Source of the DNA: JACKHA01 sp041401985
GTDB lineage: Bacteria > Planctomycetota > Phycisphaerae > Phycisphaerales > UBA1924
Reading direction: 5' to 3'
DNA length: 64,000 bases
Assembly: GCA_041401985.1 (NCBI GenBank)
Contig: JAWKTE010000009.1
Coordinates: 62,001-126,000 of the forward strand
The notes beneath the pieces are model-generated. The model ran no database searches. It was given only the letters and a program-made list of their open reading frames with translations, and was not told the DNA's origin. Every line of letters begins with the position of its first letter. The stretch's first letter is position 1. The position numbers and the translations under genes are program-made. Shown one piece after another: positions 25,044 through 34,379 of this stretch.

Positions 25044-25264
25044 CGACGGGCTCCGGAGGGGCGGTCGAGAGGGACCGGGCAGGGTACACGACGCGCCGAT
25101 CGCAGGATGGTGTTCCCCCAGCACCCGGCCTTTCCCCCGACGGTCCACGCCCCGCCCATGTCCCGCCGGCGGATTGGACGCCCCCCGGCGGCGGCGTAAA
25201 CTCCTCTCCTTGCGCCCGCCGCGGTGAGGGTGTGGCGCGTCGGTTTCCGTCCCTGCCTAGCACA

Positions 25265-25290
25265 GACGCCCCCGACCCTGGGGGGGCGTC
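25265..25290 (+). promoter_or_regulatory. Strong G/C hairpin just upstream of trigger factor
   Basis: The sequence gacgccccc at 25265-25273 pairs with gggggcgtc at 25282-25290 around an 8-nt loop. The hairpin ends 17 bp before the tig start codon and may influence translation start. No T-tract follows, so it is not a terminator. Confidence 0.45.
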
Positions 25291-25307
25291 CCATCGGAGC
25301 GTTGGCC

Positions 25308-26702
25308 ATGTCCCAGACCGCCTCGACCGCCGCTGCACCCGCCGACGAGCGTCCGAACAAGGTGGACATCACCGACGCCGGCCCCAGCAAGAAGAAGATC
25401 CACATCGAGATCCCGGCCGAGACCGTCAGCGAGCAGATGGCCGACTCGCTCGACACCCTCTCGGCCGAGGCCGCCCTGCCCGGTTTCCGGGCCGGTCGCG
25501 CCCCCAAGGCCCTGCTCCGCAAGCGGTTCGGCACCGCCATGGCCGAGGAGACCAAGAGCCAGTTGATCGCCGCGGCCTACTCGAAGGCGATCGAGGACTC
25601 GAAACTCCGCGTGGTGGGCGACCCCGTGGTGCCGGGGATCAAGGAACTGCAGATCGCCGAGGGCAAGGCCCTGGCGTTCGACGTCGAGGTCGAGGTGGTG
25701 CCGGACTTCACGATGCCGTCGATCGAGGGCATCAAGATCAAGAAGCCGCTGGTCAACATCACCGACGAGATGGTGGACAAGGAAGTCGAGAAGCTCTGCA
25801 TCAACGAGGGGCAACTCGAGGAGCGGGAGAACCCCGAGCCGGGCGACTACCTGACCGGGCACGGCATCATGGTCGGCAAGGACGGGACCGAGTACTACAA
25901 CCTCAACGGCTGCGTCGTCCGCGTGCCCCAGGAGGCCGACAAGGGCAAGGGCATGATCCTGGGCGTGGCCGTTGACGACTTCACGAAGCAGCTCGGCTCG
26001 CCCAAGGCCGGCGATACGGTGACCATCAAGGTCAAGGGCCCGGACAACCACGAGATCGAGGGCATCCGCGGCAACGACCTGACCATCACCTTCACCGTCC
26101 AGCGGTGCGACCGCATCATCGCGGCCAAGCCCGAGGACGTGGTGGCCTCCTACGGCATGGAGAACCTCGACCAACTCAAGGACGCCATCCGCGGGCGCCT
26201 CTACCAGCGCGGCATGATCGAGCAGGCCACCGTCATGCGGAACCAGGTCGCCGACCACCTGCTCAAGAACACGCAGATGGAACTCCCCCAGCGGATGACC
26301 GAGGTGCAGTCGGCCCGGAACATCGAGCGCCTGCGCATGGAGTACATGTACCGCGGGTTCGACCCCATGGACGCCGAGCGTCTGCTGGCCGAGCGGCGCA
26401 ACGCGTCGGACGAGCGGACCCGCAACGACCTGAAACTGTTCTTCATCCTGAACCAGGCCGCCGAGGATTTGAAGGTCGGCGTGACCGAGCAGGAGGTCTA
26501 CGGGCGGATCGCCCAGATGGCCGCCCAGCGGAACATGCGCCCCGAGCGCCTGCGGAGCGAGCTGCACGCGAGGAACCAGATCGGGCAGATCGCGATGCAG
26601 ATCCGCGAGCACAAGGCGATGGATGCGGTGCTGGCCAAGGCCGAGGTCGAGGAAATGGACGCCGACGCGTTCAAGGAAGCCATGAAGGCGGACAAGGCCT
26701 GA
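25308..26702 (+). CDS. tig: Trigger factor
   Basis: This is a 464-residue ribosome-associated chaperone and prolyl isomerase. The ribosome-binding domain begins KKKIHIEIPAETV and contains the signature LPGFRAGRAPKALLRKRFG (G-F-R-x-G-x-x-P family motif) at about residues 58-80. A PPIase-like middle domain follows (about 175-275). A helical C-terminal domain covers about 280-450. The first 24 residues (SQTASTAAAPADERPNK) are a non-conserved tail. It is followed by a perfect intrinsic terminator. clpP/clpX, often next to tig, are not in view. Confidence 0.93.
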   Translation: MSQTASTAAAPADERPNKVDITDAGPSKKKIHIEIPAETVSEQMADSLDTLSAEAALPGFRAGRAPKALLRKRFGTAMAEETKSQLIAAAYSKAIEDSKLRVVGDPVVPGIKELQIAEGKALAFDVEVEVVPDFTMPSIEGIKIKKPLVNITDEMVDKEVEKLCINEGQLEERENPEPGDYLTGHGIMVGKDGTEYYNLNGCVVRVPQEADKGKGMILGVAVDDFTKQLGSPKAGDTVTIKVKGPDNHEIEGIRGNDLTITFTVQRCDRIIAAKPEDVVASYGMENLDQLKDAIRGRLYQRGMIEQATVMRNQVADHLLKNTQMELPQRMTEVQSARNIERLRMEYMYRGFDPMDAERLLAERRNASDERTRNDLKLFFILNQAAEDLKVGVTEQEVYGRIAQMAAQRNMRPERLRSELHARNQIGQIAMQIREHKAMDAVLAKAEVEEMDADAFKEAMKADKA

Positions 26703-26737
26703 GTCAGATCCGCGATCGTGAGATTGCGACAGGAATC

Positions 26738-26769
26738 AGAGCCGCGATCGCAGGATCGCGGCTCTTTTT
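26738..26769. terminator. Shared intrinsic terminator of tig and the convergent dsbD gene
   Basis: The stem agagccgcgatc / gatcgcggctct (12 perfect pairs, tetraloop gcag) is followed by four more T. It lies between the tig stop at 26702 and the stop of the convergent dsbD-like gene at 26770. On the reverse strand the A-T symmetry is weaker (the stem is preceded by few A), so it serves mainly tig. Confidence 0.88.
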
Positions 26770-28770
26770 CTAGCGTACCGCCACCCGCCCCCGCGCCGTC
26801 TCGATGGCCTCCGACACCTGCCCCGGCGTGTAGGCGTTGAACACGACGGGGCCGGTCTGCGTCAGGCCGGGGCCCTCGATCGCCAGTGCGGGGATGGCGA
26901 CCTGGCCATAGGCCCGCAGCAGGGCCTGGCCGTCCGGGTTGTCGCCGGTCAGATCGACTTTCAGGGCCACGACGCTGTCGCTGTTGAGCAGGCCGGCGAT
27001 CGCGTCCGAGTGCAGCACCGTCGCTTCGAGCGTCTTGCAGTTCAGGCACCACTCGGCGGTGAAATCCACGACGATGACCTTGCCGTCGGCGCGGGCCTGC
27101 TCCATGGCCTCGGGCGTGTAGTAGACCCACGCCACCGGGCCGTGGTCGGTCACCTTGGCCGCGGCGAAGAACCCGGCCCCCGCCAGCAGCAGTCCGCCGG
27201 CCCCGAACACGACGCGGGGCGGGATCTTCTTCGAGATGCGGAACGTCTGCACCGCCAGCCACAGCCCGGCGGCGGCCACCAGGGCCGCCACGCCCCACCA
27301 GTACGCCTGGAACGGCGGGCTGGTCGGCTCCGAAAGGAACGGGGCCAGGCCCGTGCCCAGGAAGAACACCGCGACCGCGAGCATGAAGATGCCCATGACC
27401 TGCTTGACCAGTTCGCTGGCCGGCCCGGTCTTGGGCACCTTCTTCACCCACGCGGGGTTGAGCGAGAGGATGAGATAGGGCAGGGCCATGCCCGCGCCGA
27501 TCGCGGCAAACACCGACATGGTGATCCCCGCGTCCCGCGTCGCGGCCCAGGCCGCCGCCGAGCCCATGAACGGCGCGGTGCACGGCGTGGACAGGATCGC
27601 GGTCATGACGCCGAACAGGAACGAGCCGTGCGGCGTGTCGTGGCGTGGATTGACCATGTACACCGCCTGCGGCAGTTTCACGGTGAACAGCCCGAACATG
27701 CCCAGGCCCATGACGCCGATCACGAGCCCGACGACGATCGCGAACCACCCGGTCTGGAACAGGCTTGAGATCGCGTTGAATCCGGCGATGAACGAGATGG
27801 CCGCTCCGATGGCGATCCAGAAGCCCACCACGCCAAGGGACATGATGAGGCCCAGCATCGCGGTCTTCTTCTTGTCGCCGGCGGACTTGCTCAGGCCCAT
27901 GATCTTGATCGGGATGACGGGCAGCACGCAGGGCGTGAGGTTGAGCAGGAACCCGCCGATGGCCGCGACCAGCAGCATGGCGCCGAAGCCCAGCACGCCA
28001 TCGGTCGAGAGGCTGAGGTTGAGGCCGAAGTCGGTGAAGGTCCAGTCGCTTGACTCGCCCAGGCCCACGAACTCGCCGGCGGCGACGCGGGCGAGGATCG
28101 AGGCGTCGAAGCCCTGGAACAGCGCGAGCGTCTGCTGACCCGGGCCCGCGGCGGCCGCGGCCTCTTCGAGCGAGACGATCGGCAGCGTGAGGCGGATGGT
28201 CGAGCCGTCGGGCTGGAGGCACGTCGACTCGTCGCACGCCTGGGAGGAGACGTCGAGCGTGAAGACCAGGTCGCCCAGGGGCGCGTCCGCCGGGATCACC
28301 ACGGGCACGAACGCGATGGCCCGCCCCTCATAGACCTTGATGGGCACGATCTGCGTGCCCGCGCCGAACGAGGCGTCGAAGAACACCTCGTGCACCTCGG
28401 GATACTGCACGGGCCCGAGCACGGCCCTCGCCTCGTCGCCCTCGGCGAAGGTCACCCGCACCTCGGTGGGCACCTGCGTCAGCCCCTCCACGCCCGGCAC
28501 GGGCTCGGGCTTGTTGGGCCACACGTGCCACGGCGGGGCGATGTCCAGCACGACCGCGATGGCCAGTTGGTCTCCCGGGCTGGCGACGCCTTTGTTTGCA
28601 AATGCGGAGACCTCCACGACGTTCGGGGCCGAGCCGGGGGGGCCGGCGGTCTGGCCGCCACCGAAGGGGTCGTCGGACCCGAACTGGGCGTGCGCGGGGG
28701 CCGCGAGCACGACGCCGAGCAGCATCGCGAGCAGGAGCAGGAACCGGGGCGTCGGGGGGAGCGTGGGCAT
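26770..28770 (-). CDS. dsbD: DsbD-type thiol:disulfide interchange protein
   Basis: This is a 666-residue membrane protein that carries reducing equivalents from the cytoplasm to the periplasm. After a signal peptide (FLLLLAMLLGVVLAAPAHAQ), an N-terminal DsbD-alpha-like domain has SSQACDESTCLQP. The membrane domain contains about eight helices and the key motif LLNLTPCVLPVIPIKI, with the second cysteine in FGVMTAILSTPCTAPFMG. The C-terminal thioredoxin-like domain has the active site AEWCLNCKTLE. All cysteine pairs needed for the relay are present. The start is the ATG at 28770. It shares a 311 bp divergent region with gyrB. Confidence 0.9.
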   Translation of the reverse strand: MPTLPPTPRFLLLLAMLLGVVLAAPAHAQFGSDDPFGGGQTAGPPGSAPNVVEVSAFANKGVASPGDQLAIAVVLDIAPPWHVWPNKPEPVPGVEGLTQVPTEVRVTFAEGDEARAVLGPVQYPEVHEVFFDASFGAGTQIVPIKVYEGRAIAFVPVVIPADAPLGDLVFTLDVSSQACDESTCLQPDGSTIRLTLPIVSLEEAAAAAGPGQQTLALFQGFDASILARVAAGEFVGLGESSDWTFTDFGLNLSLSTDGVLGFGAMLLVAAIGGFLLNLTPCVLPVIPIKIMGLSKSAGDKKKTAMLGLIMSLGVVGFWIAIGAAISFIAGFNAISSLFQTGWFAIVVGLVIGVMGLGMFGLFTVKLPQAVYMVNPRHDTPHGSFLFGVMTAILSTPCTAPFMGSAAAWAATRDAGITMSVFAAIGAGMALPYLILSLNPAWVKKVPKTGPASELVKQVMGIFMLAVAVFFLGTGLAPFLSEPTSPPFQAYWWGVAALVAAAGLWLAVQTFRISKKIPPRVVFGAGGLLLAGAGFFAAAKVTDHGPVAWVYYTPEAMEQARADGKVIVVDFTAEWCLNCKTLEATVLHSDAIAGLLNSDSVVALKVDLTGDNPDGQALLRAYGQVAIPALAIEGPGLTQTGPVVFNAYTPGQVSEAIETARGRVAVR

Positions 28771-29081
28771 AGGCCAACGATAATCGCGCTGGCCCGGCGG
28801 ATGTTCCCGATCGGCCCGCAGCGGCGGCGAACGGAGGGTTCCGATCTGGCGACGGACTCGGCCACGATCGGCGTTGCTCAAGCCCGCGGGCCAGCGTCGA
28901 AAAGTGGCGTTTCCGCCTCAAAAACCGGGGCGAATCGATCCCGCGAATCAGGCGTTCCGACGCGCCCGGAAGCCCCGGCAAACCTACTATTCCGAGTCAA
29001 AAACAGGGCGGTCCCGGCCGCGCGATCAGGCCCGTTTTTCTGCCCGCCGCGGCCTGTCCCGGCCCGCCCAAGCACCCCACC
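28771..29081. other. Divergent intergenic region, dsbD-like / gyrB
   Basis: This is 311 bp without a supported gene. It contains two loosely similar segments, around 28919 (caaaaaccggggcg) and 29000 (caaaaacagggcgg), each followed about 15 bp later by a cgcga-tcagg segment. The cluster of A/T at 28985-29010 is the most promoter-like part, with a tactat at 28985. No DnaA boxes were recognised, so there is no support for an origin here. Confidence 0.4.
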
Positions 29082-32000
29082 ATGCCAGACCACACCGACA
29101 CGATCCCGGCCTCCAACGCGCCCGCCGCCAAGGGCCAGAAGCCCGGCGCCGCGCCCGGGCAGGCTCCCGCCCCGGCTCCTGGTACGGGCAGCACCCCGGC
29201 CTCCAAGCCCGCCGGGCCCAACAAGAACTATTCCGCCGACCAGATCCAGGTGCTCGAGGGCCTCGAGGCCGTCCGCAAGCGCCCGGGCATGTACATCGGC
29301 GGCACGGGCATCAACGCCCTGCACCACCTGGTCTACGAGGTCGTCGACAACTGCATCGACGAGGCCATGGCCGGCTTTGCCAGTTCGGTCTCGGTCGCCA
29401 TCCTCGCGGACGGGTCGTGCCGCGTCACCGACGACGGTCGCGGCATCCCCACCGACCCGATGAAGCACGAGGATCCCAATCTCAACGGCAAGCCCGCCGT
29501 CGAGATCGTCATGACCAAACTCCACGCCGGCGGCAAGTTCGGGCAGGAGGGCTCGGCGTACAAGGTCTCGGGCGGGCTGCACGGCGTGGGCGTCTCGTGC
29601 GTCAACGCGCTGTCCGAGTTCCTGGAGGTCGAGGTCTGGCGCGACGGGCGGATCAACTCAATGACCTTTGAGCGCGGTCGCGTCGGCACCGCCCTGCACG
29701 ACGTGGCCCCCATCCCCGCCGACGCCTCGCGCACCAGCGGCACGACCGTCACGTTCAAGCCCGATCCGACGATCTTCCCCGACGTCGACTTCAACTACCA
29801 GACCCTGGCCGCCCGTCTGCGCGAACTGGCGTTCCTCAACGCGGGCGTGACCATCCGCCTGTCCGACGAGCGGGTCGGCCCCAGCGGCGAGCGTCGCAGC
29901 GACACGTTCAAGGCCGAGAACGGCCTGCTGGAGTACATCGAGCACCTGATGGGGCCCAAGTCCCCGGTTTCCAGCCCCGTGTACGTCAAGAAGGAAATTC
30001 CCGACGAGTTCCTGGTGTGCGAGGCCGCGTTCCAGTACCACGACGGGTACAACGAGACGCTGCTCTCCCTGGCGAACAACATCAACAACGTCGATGGCGG
30101 CACGCACGCCCAGGGCTTCAAACTGGCCCTCACGCGCGTCTTCAACGCCTACTCCCGCAAGACCGGCATCATCAAGGACTCGGACCCCGTGCCCACCGGC
30201 GAGGACCTGCGCGAGGGCCTGATCGCCATCGTCAGCGTCAAACTCCCGAACCCGACGTTCAACAACCAGCCCAAGGAAAAACTGCTCAACCCGGAGGTTG
30301 AGGGGTTTGTGGCCGCGGCCATCACCGAGGCGCTCGAGTCATGGCTCGAGGAGCACCCGTCCGAGGCCAAGCGGCTGTGCCAGAAGGGCATCCTGGCGGC
30401 CCAGGCCCGCGAGGCGGCCCGCAAGGCCCGCGAACTCACGCGGCGCAAGAGCGCGCTCGACTCGGGCTCCATGCCCCACAAACTCCGCGACTGCAAGACC
30501 AAGGACGTGGGACGCTCCGAACTGTTCATCGTCGAGGGCGACTCCGCGGGCGGCTCGGCCACGCAGGGGCGCGACGTCGAGACCCAGGCCATCCTCCCGC
30601 TCAAGGGCAAGATCCTCAACGTCGAACGCGCACGCCTCGACAAGATCCTGGGCTTCGAGGAGATCCGCACCCTCATCCAGGCCCTCAAGTGCGGCATCGG
30701 CGAGGAGTTCGACCCCAGCCGCCTCCGCTACGGACGCATCGTCATCATGACCGACGCCGACGTCGACGGCTCCCACATCCGCACGCTGCTGCTCACGTTC
30801 TTCTTCCGCCAGATGCCCGACCTCATCCGGCGCGGGCACATCTTCATCGCCCAGCCCCCGCTCTACCAGGTCACGCGCGGCAAGCGCTCCCAGTACGTGC
30901 TCAACGAGAAGACCATGCAGGACACGCTGGTCGACCTCGGGCTTGATGGCTCCACGCTGGTGGTCCGCGACATCGAGGCCGACGGAGATGGCTCGGCCGG
31001 GTCGAACGGGGCCGAGGCGCCCATCGTGCGGCGTCTTGAGGGCACCGAGGCCCGGCGGGCGGTCCACCTGCTGCGGCGTTTGCACGAACTGGTCGAGATC
31101 GCCGAACGCCGCGGCACGCGCTTCGCCGACCTGCTGGCCACCCGCACCGACGACCCCGCGGGCCACGACGCCCTGCCCACCCACCGCGTCGTGTGGCGAG
31201 GAATCGGCGAGGGCGGCGGACGCACGGAGGAGCGCTTCGCCTGGAGCGAGCAGCAGGCCCTGGCCATCCTGGCCGAGAACAACCTGCGCCTGGCCGAGAC
31301 GGAGAACGGAACGAACGGGTCGGCCAATGGGACGGCCCACGGAACGGGCAATGCCACGGGCAGCCCGGGCGCGAACGCGACGACCGGGGGCGCGTCGACC
31401 GGCGCGCCCGATACCCAGGGCCAGTCGCCCGACGCGACGCAGCCCGGCGCACCCCAGCAGGCGACCGCCACCATCCGCGAACTGCACGAGAACAAGGAAC
31501 TCGCGCGCCTGTTCACCGAACTGGCCGACCTGGGCCTGTCCATCGACGACTACGCCCTGACGCAGGAGGAGTCGGTCACGGGCGAGCGGATGGCGACGCG
31601 GTACGCATGGGCGACCGAGGGGCGGGCCAAGGGCGGAGACCCGTCCGCTTCGACCGGGAACGCGAAGGACGCGAAGGGTGCGAGCGGGGCGGGCGACGCG
31701 GCCGACGGCGATGCAGACGAGGCCGACGGCGGCGACGATGCAGAGGGTTCCGGTGCCGAAGAGGCCGGCGACGCCGACGAGCGGGCCACCACCGTCCGCA
31801 CCGACGGGCGCTACGTCCAGGCCGCCGGGCTGGCGAGCATCGTCCCGTCGCTGCTCGAGATCGGGCGTCGCGGCATGCAGGTCAAGCGCTTCAAGGGCCT
31901 GGGCGAGATGGACGCGATCCAGTTGTGGGAGACCACGATGGACCCGTCGAAGCGCACGCTGCTCCGCGTGACGACCGACGAGGCCGCCGAGGCCGACCGC

Positions 32001-32090
32001 CTCTTCTCCACCCTCATGGGCGAGAACGTTGAGGACCGCCGCCGCTACATCGAGGACCACGCGCTCGAGGTCAAGAACCTGGACGTCTGA
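29082..32090 (+). CDS. gyrB: DNA gyrase subunit B with a large TOPRIM-side insertion
   Basis: This is a 1002-residue gyrase B. The ATPase domain starts after a 45-residue Pro/Ala/Gly tail: QVLEGLEAVRKRPGMYIGG, EVVDNCIDEA and GGLHGVG. TOPRIM motifs are FIVEGDSAGGSA at about 482 and MTDADVDGSHIRTL at about 556. The C-terminal block is RFKGLGEMDAIQLWETTMDP at about 924. Between about 605 and 920 lie roughly 250 residues more than in a compact GyrB. Part is helical (LRRLHELVEIAERRG), comparable in position to the insert of E. coli GyrB. Two stretches are low-complexity (about 741-800, Gly/Thr/Asn; about 847-908, Ala/Gly/Asp). Reading frame is intact throughout. No gyrA is nearby. Confidence 0.96.
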   Translation: MPDHTDTIPASNAPAAKGQKPGAAPGQAPAPAPGTGSTPASKPAGPNKNYSADQIQVLEGLEAVRKRPGMYIGGTGINALHHLVYEVVDNCIDEAMAGFASSVSVAILADGSCRVTDDGRGIPTDPMKHEDPNLNGKPAVEIVMTKLHAGGKFGQEGSAYKVSGGLHGVGVSCVNALSEFLEVEVWRDGRINSMTFERGRVGTALHDVAPIPADASRTSGTTVTFKPDPTIFPDVDFNYQTLAARLRELAFLNAGVTIRLSDERVGPSGERRSDTFKAENGLLEYIEHLMGPKSPVSSPVYVKKEIPDEFLVCEAAFQYHDGYNETLLSLANNINNVDGGTHAQGFKLALTRVFNAYSRKTGIIKDSDPVPTGEDLREGLIAIVSVKLPNPTFNNQPKEKLLNPEVEGFVAAAITEALESWLEEHPSEAKRLCQKGILAAQAREAARKARELTRRKSALDSGSMPHKLRDCKTKDVGRSELFIVEGDSAGGSATQGRDVETQAILPLKGKILNVERARLDKILGFEEIRTLIQALKCGIGEEFDPSRLRYGRIVIMTDADVDGSHIRTLLLTFFFRQMPDLIRRGHIFIAQPPLYQVTRGKRSQYVLNEKTMQDTLVDLGLDGSTLVVRDIEADGDGSAGSNGAEAPIVRRLEGTEARRAVHLLRRLHELVEIAERRGTRFADLLATRTDDPAGHDALPTHRVVWRGIGEGGGRTEERFAWSEQQALAILAENNLRLAETENGTNGSANGTAHGTGNATGSPGANATTGGASTGAPDTQGQSPDATQPGAPQQATATIRELHENKELARLFTELADLGLSIDDYALTQEESVTGERMATRYAWATEGRAKGGDPSASTGNAKDAKGASGAGDAADGDADEADGGDDAEGSGAEEAGDADERATTVRTDGRYVQAAGLASIVPSLLEIGRRGMQVKRFKGLGEMDAIQLWETTMDPSKRTLLRVTTDEAAEADRLFSTLMGENVEDRRRYIEDHALEVKNLDV

Positions 32091-32295
32091 TCAGGCCCGA
32101 CGCCGCCGCGTTTATCGGCCCCCGCCCCGCCACCAGCGCCGCCCGTGCGCTCTGGGCGCTCGGGGAACCCTCGAATCCGCCCCGCCCATCCGCCCCCGCC
32201 CCACAATCCGGCTTCGCAGGGCCGATCCTGTGAGTGACACGCGATCTCGCTCGGGCTCCGCGCCGGGCCGCGCCATCGACCCTCGGGGACCATCC

Positions 32296-33489
32296 ATGAA
32301 CTCACGCATCGTCCGCCAGCGCGCCGTGCCCCGTTCCACGACCGCGCCGGCCGCGGGCCAGCGTCCCAACTCGGTGAACCTCGGCGGCGGCGACCTCGAG
32401 AAACTCCTCATCGAACTCGACGGCAAGCCCGGCGGGCCGAACGACGCCTCCAAGAACCGCGACTTCGTCCGCTGGAACTTCCGCCCCCAGGGCGTCGAGA
32501 TGCGCGTGAACCAGTCCGGCGGCGGGGGCGTGTCGTCCAGCAGCACCGTGAAGGTCGCGTGCCGCAATCTCTCGCGCGGCGGCATGAGCCTCATCCACGG
32601 CTCGTTCATCCACACCGGCTCGTCGGTGACGGTCTTCCTCAAGAACAGCGAGCAGAGCAAGGTGCCGATCGCGGGCACCGTCGTCCGCTGCCGCCACGTC
32701 AAGGGCATGGTCCACGAACTGGGCATCAAGTTCAACCTGCCGATCGATACGCGCGAGTTCGTCCACCGCGACCCGTTCTCCGACTGCTTCAGCCTGGAGC
32801 GCGTCGACCCCGCCGAACTCACGGGCTGCGTCGTGTCGATCGACGACAACCCGATGGACCAGAAACTGATCCAGCACTACCTCCGCGGCACGCAGATCCG
32901 ACTCCGCACCGCCGCGAGCAAGGACGAGGCGATGCCGCTCATCACCGAGGGCTGCGACCTGGTCATCTGCGACTTCGACCTGGGCGACCACACGCTGCTG
33001 GACATCCTGAAGGAGATGCGGTCGATGGGCCTGCAGACGCCGGTGATCGCGGCCACGGCCGACACCAGCGCCCTGAGCCGCGACCGCCTGCTCGAGGCCG
33101 AGGCCAGCGCGTTCGTCGCCAAGCCGCTGAGCCAGTCGCTGCTGCTCCGCGCGATCGCGGAGTTCCTGATGGTCGGCAGCGTGCAGCAGGCGATGCGCTC
33201 CACGCTGAAGGAGGACGACCCCAACGCGGTGCTCGTCCGGCGCGTTCGTGCAGCAGGCCCGCGCGTTCGCCAAGAAACTCGAGGCGTGCCTGGAGCGCGA
33301 CGACGCCCAGAAACGCCCCGCACGATCTGCCTGCAGATCCGCGGCACCGCCCCGATGCTCGGGTTCGTTCCGCTGGGCAAACTCGCCGACGCCGCCGCCA
33401 ACGCCGTCACCGCCAGCATGAGCGTCCAGGAGTCGGCGGTCCAGGTCCGCTCGCTGATCGCGGCGTGCCAGCGCATCCAGGGGGCCTGA
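32296..33489 (+). CDS. PilZ-like plus response-regulator receiver protein, with a suspected double frameshift
   Basis: This is a 397-codon frame. Residues about 50-160 resemble a PilZ-type domain (RWNFRPQGVEMRV, CRNLSRGGMSLIHG, HELGIKFNLP); the classical R-x3-R and D/N-x-S-x2-G motifs are represented by NLSRGG. Residues about 175-300 are a receiver domain (VVSIDDNPMDQKLIQHYL, LVICDFDLGD, VIAATADTSA, AFVAKPLSQ) with a likely phosphorylated Asp in ICDFDLGD. Between 33239 and about 33320 the frame's codons lose the normal G/C third position, while another frame reads GAFVQQARAFAKKLEACLERDDAQK. This suggests a one-base gain near 33236 and two compensating bases near 33315. The rest of the helical C-terminus is back in frame. 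Confidence 0.75.
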   Translation: MNSRIVRQRAVPRSTTAPAAGQRPNSVNLGGGDLEKLLIELDGKPGGPNDASKNRDFVRWNFRPQGVEMRVNQSGGGGVSSSSTVKVACRNLSRGGMSLIHGSFIHTGSSVTVFLKNSEQSKVPIAGTVVRCRHVKGMVHELGIKFNLPIDTREFVHRDPFSDCFSLERVDPAELTGCVVSIDDNPMDQKLIQHYLRGTQIRLRTAASKDEAMPLITEGCDLVICDFDLGDHTLLDILKEMRSMGLQTPVIAATADTSALSRDRLLEAEASAFVAKPLSQSLLLRAIAEFLMVGSVQQAMRSTLKEDDPNAVLVRRVRAAGPRVRQETRGVPGARRRPETPRTICLQIRGTAPMLGFVPLGKLADAAANAVTASMSVQESAVQVRSLIAACQRIQGA

Positions 33490-33519
33490 GGCCCGGCGCC
33501 CGGCGTGTCGAGGCGAAAG

Positions 33520-33594
33520 GGTGACCAACGGGACTCGAACCCGCGACCCCCGGGATCACAACCCGGTGCTCTAACCAACTGAGCTATGGCCACC
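33520..33594 (-). tRNA. tRNA-His (GTG)
   Basis: On the reverse strand the cloverleaf is complete. Acceptor gtggcca pairs with tggtcac, the D-arm is agctcagttggttagagc, the anticodon arm is ccggg-ttgtgat-cccgg with anticodon GTG, and the T-arm is gcggg-ttcgagt-cccgt. An extra G at position -1 opposite the discriminator C, typical for tRNA-His, is present. CCA is not encoded. The tRNA stands alone between the PilZ-receiver gene and the broken DUF3592-like gene. Confidence 0.95.
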
Positions 33595-33700
33595 ATCCGA
33601 TCGGGGCCGCGTCGATCGCCGAGCCCCGGACCGCCGGAACGATAAAGCCGGACCCGCGCCGAATCAAAGGGCGTGCCCACGAGAATCGCGGAACGGGCGG

Positions 33701-34244
33701 CTACGCCGCCAGCACCCGCCGGCGCAGCCCCGGCACCAGGGCGAACGTCCCGACCAGCGTCGCCAGAACGCCCAGGACCACCCACCCGCCCACCTCCGCG
33801 CCCCCGACCTTGTCGCCGAACGACGCCTCGGCCTCGCGGATCAGCACCGCCCGGGCCGGGTCCGACGGAGTCGTGGAACACGTCGATCGGCCCGCCCTCG
33901 CGGACGTTGCACGCTTCGAGCCAGGCCCGGCCCTCCTCCTCGGTCATGAACTCCGGAGATCGCCCCGACCACGTCGCCCGTGGCGCGCGACCCCCGACCT
34001 CGTGGGTACCGCCCTCGACCCTGAACCGGCGCCCCTGCGGCCCGCGCTTCCCGACCCGGCGGAACCCGACGTGGTCCACGACGCCGGACACGAGCGAGAA
34101 CCCCGGTGCGTCGGCCGCCAGGCCCCGCGCCCGCCCCGCCCACCACAGCAACCCGACACCGATCCCCAGCAGCACCAGCGACACGAACGCCAGCGCGAGC
34201 AGGCCAAACGGCAGGCGCACACCACCCCCTGAAGGACGCAGCAT
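33701..34244 (-). pseudogene. DUF3592-like membrane protein, frameshifted
   Basis: The N-terminal frame from ATG 34244 has a membrane helix (LPFGLLALAFVSLVLLGIGV) and a DUF3592-like region ending EGGPIDVFHDSV. At about 33861 the frame is lost. After removing one base from the run around gggtccgac (33858-33866), translation continues with ARAVLIREAEASFGDKVGGA, a second membrane helix (WVVLGVLATLVGTFALVPG) and a stop at 33701. Two-helix topology with an extracytoplasmic loop is the family norm, so the intact form is clear. The lesion is a single extra base in a G/C run; it may be a real mutation or an error. Function unknown. Confidence 0.65.
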
Positions 34245-34379
34245 CGAGCCCCCGTTGTCGGCCCAGCCATCCCGCCCAACGACAACACCCGTCGACGAAG
34301 CGAAACGCCGACGCACATCGCCGGCGCACTTCGATGACACTCATCGCCGGCCCATCGCGTCACGCCCGCGGCGCGGCGC

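Noticed and set aside
22233..25199. A 988-codon forward frame opposite the GH31 gene
   Set aside because: It is antisense to a clear GH31 enzyme; Val/Gly/Arg/His-rich with no motif.
28771..29081. Replication origin next to gyrB
   Set aside because: No DnaA boxes were recognised, and dnaA, dnaN and recF are absent.
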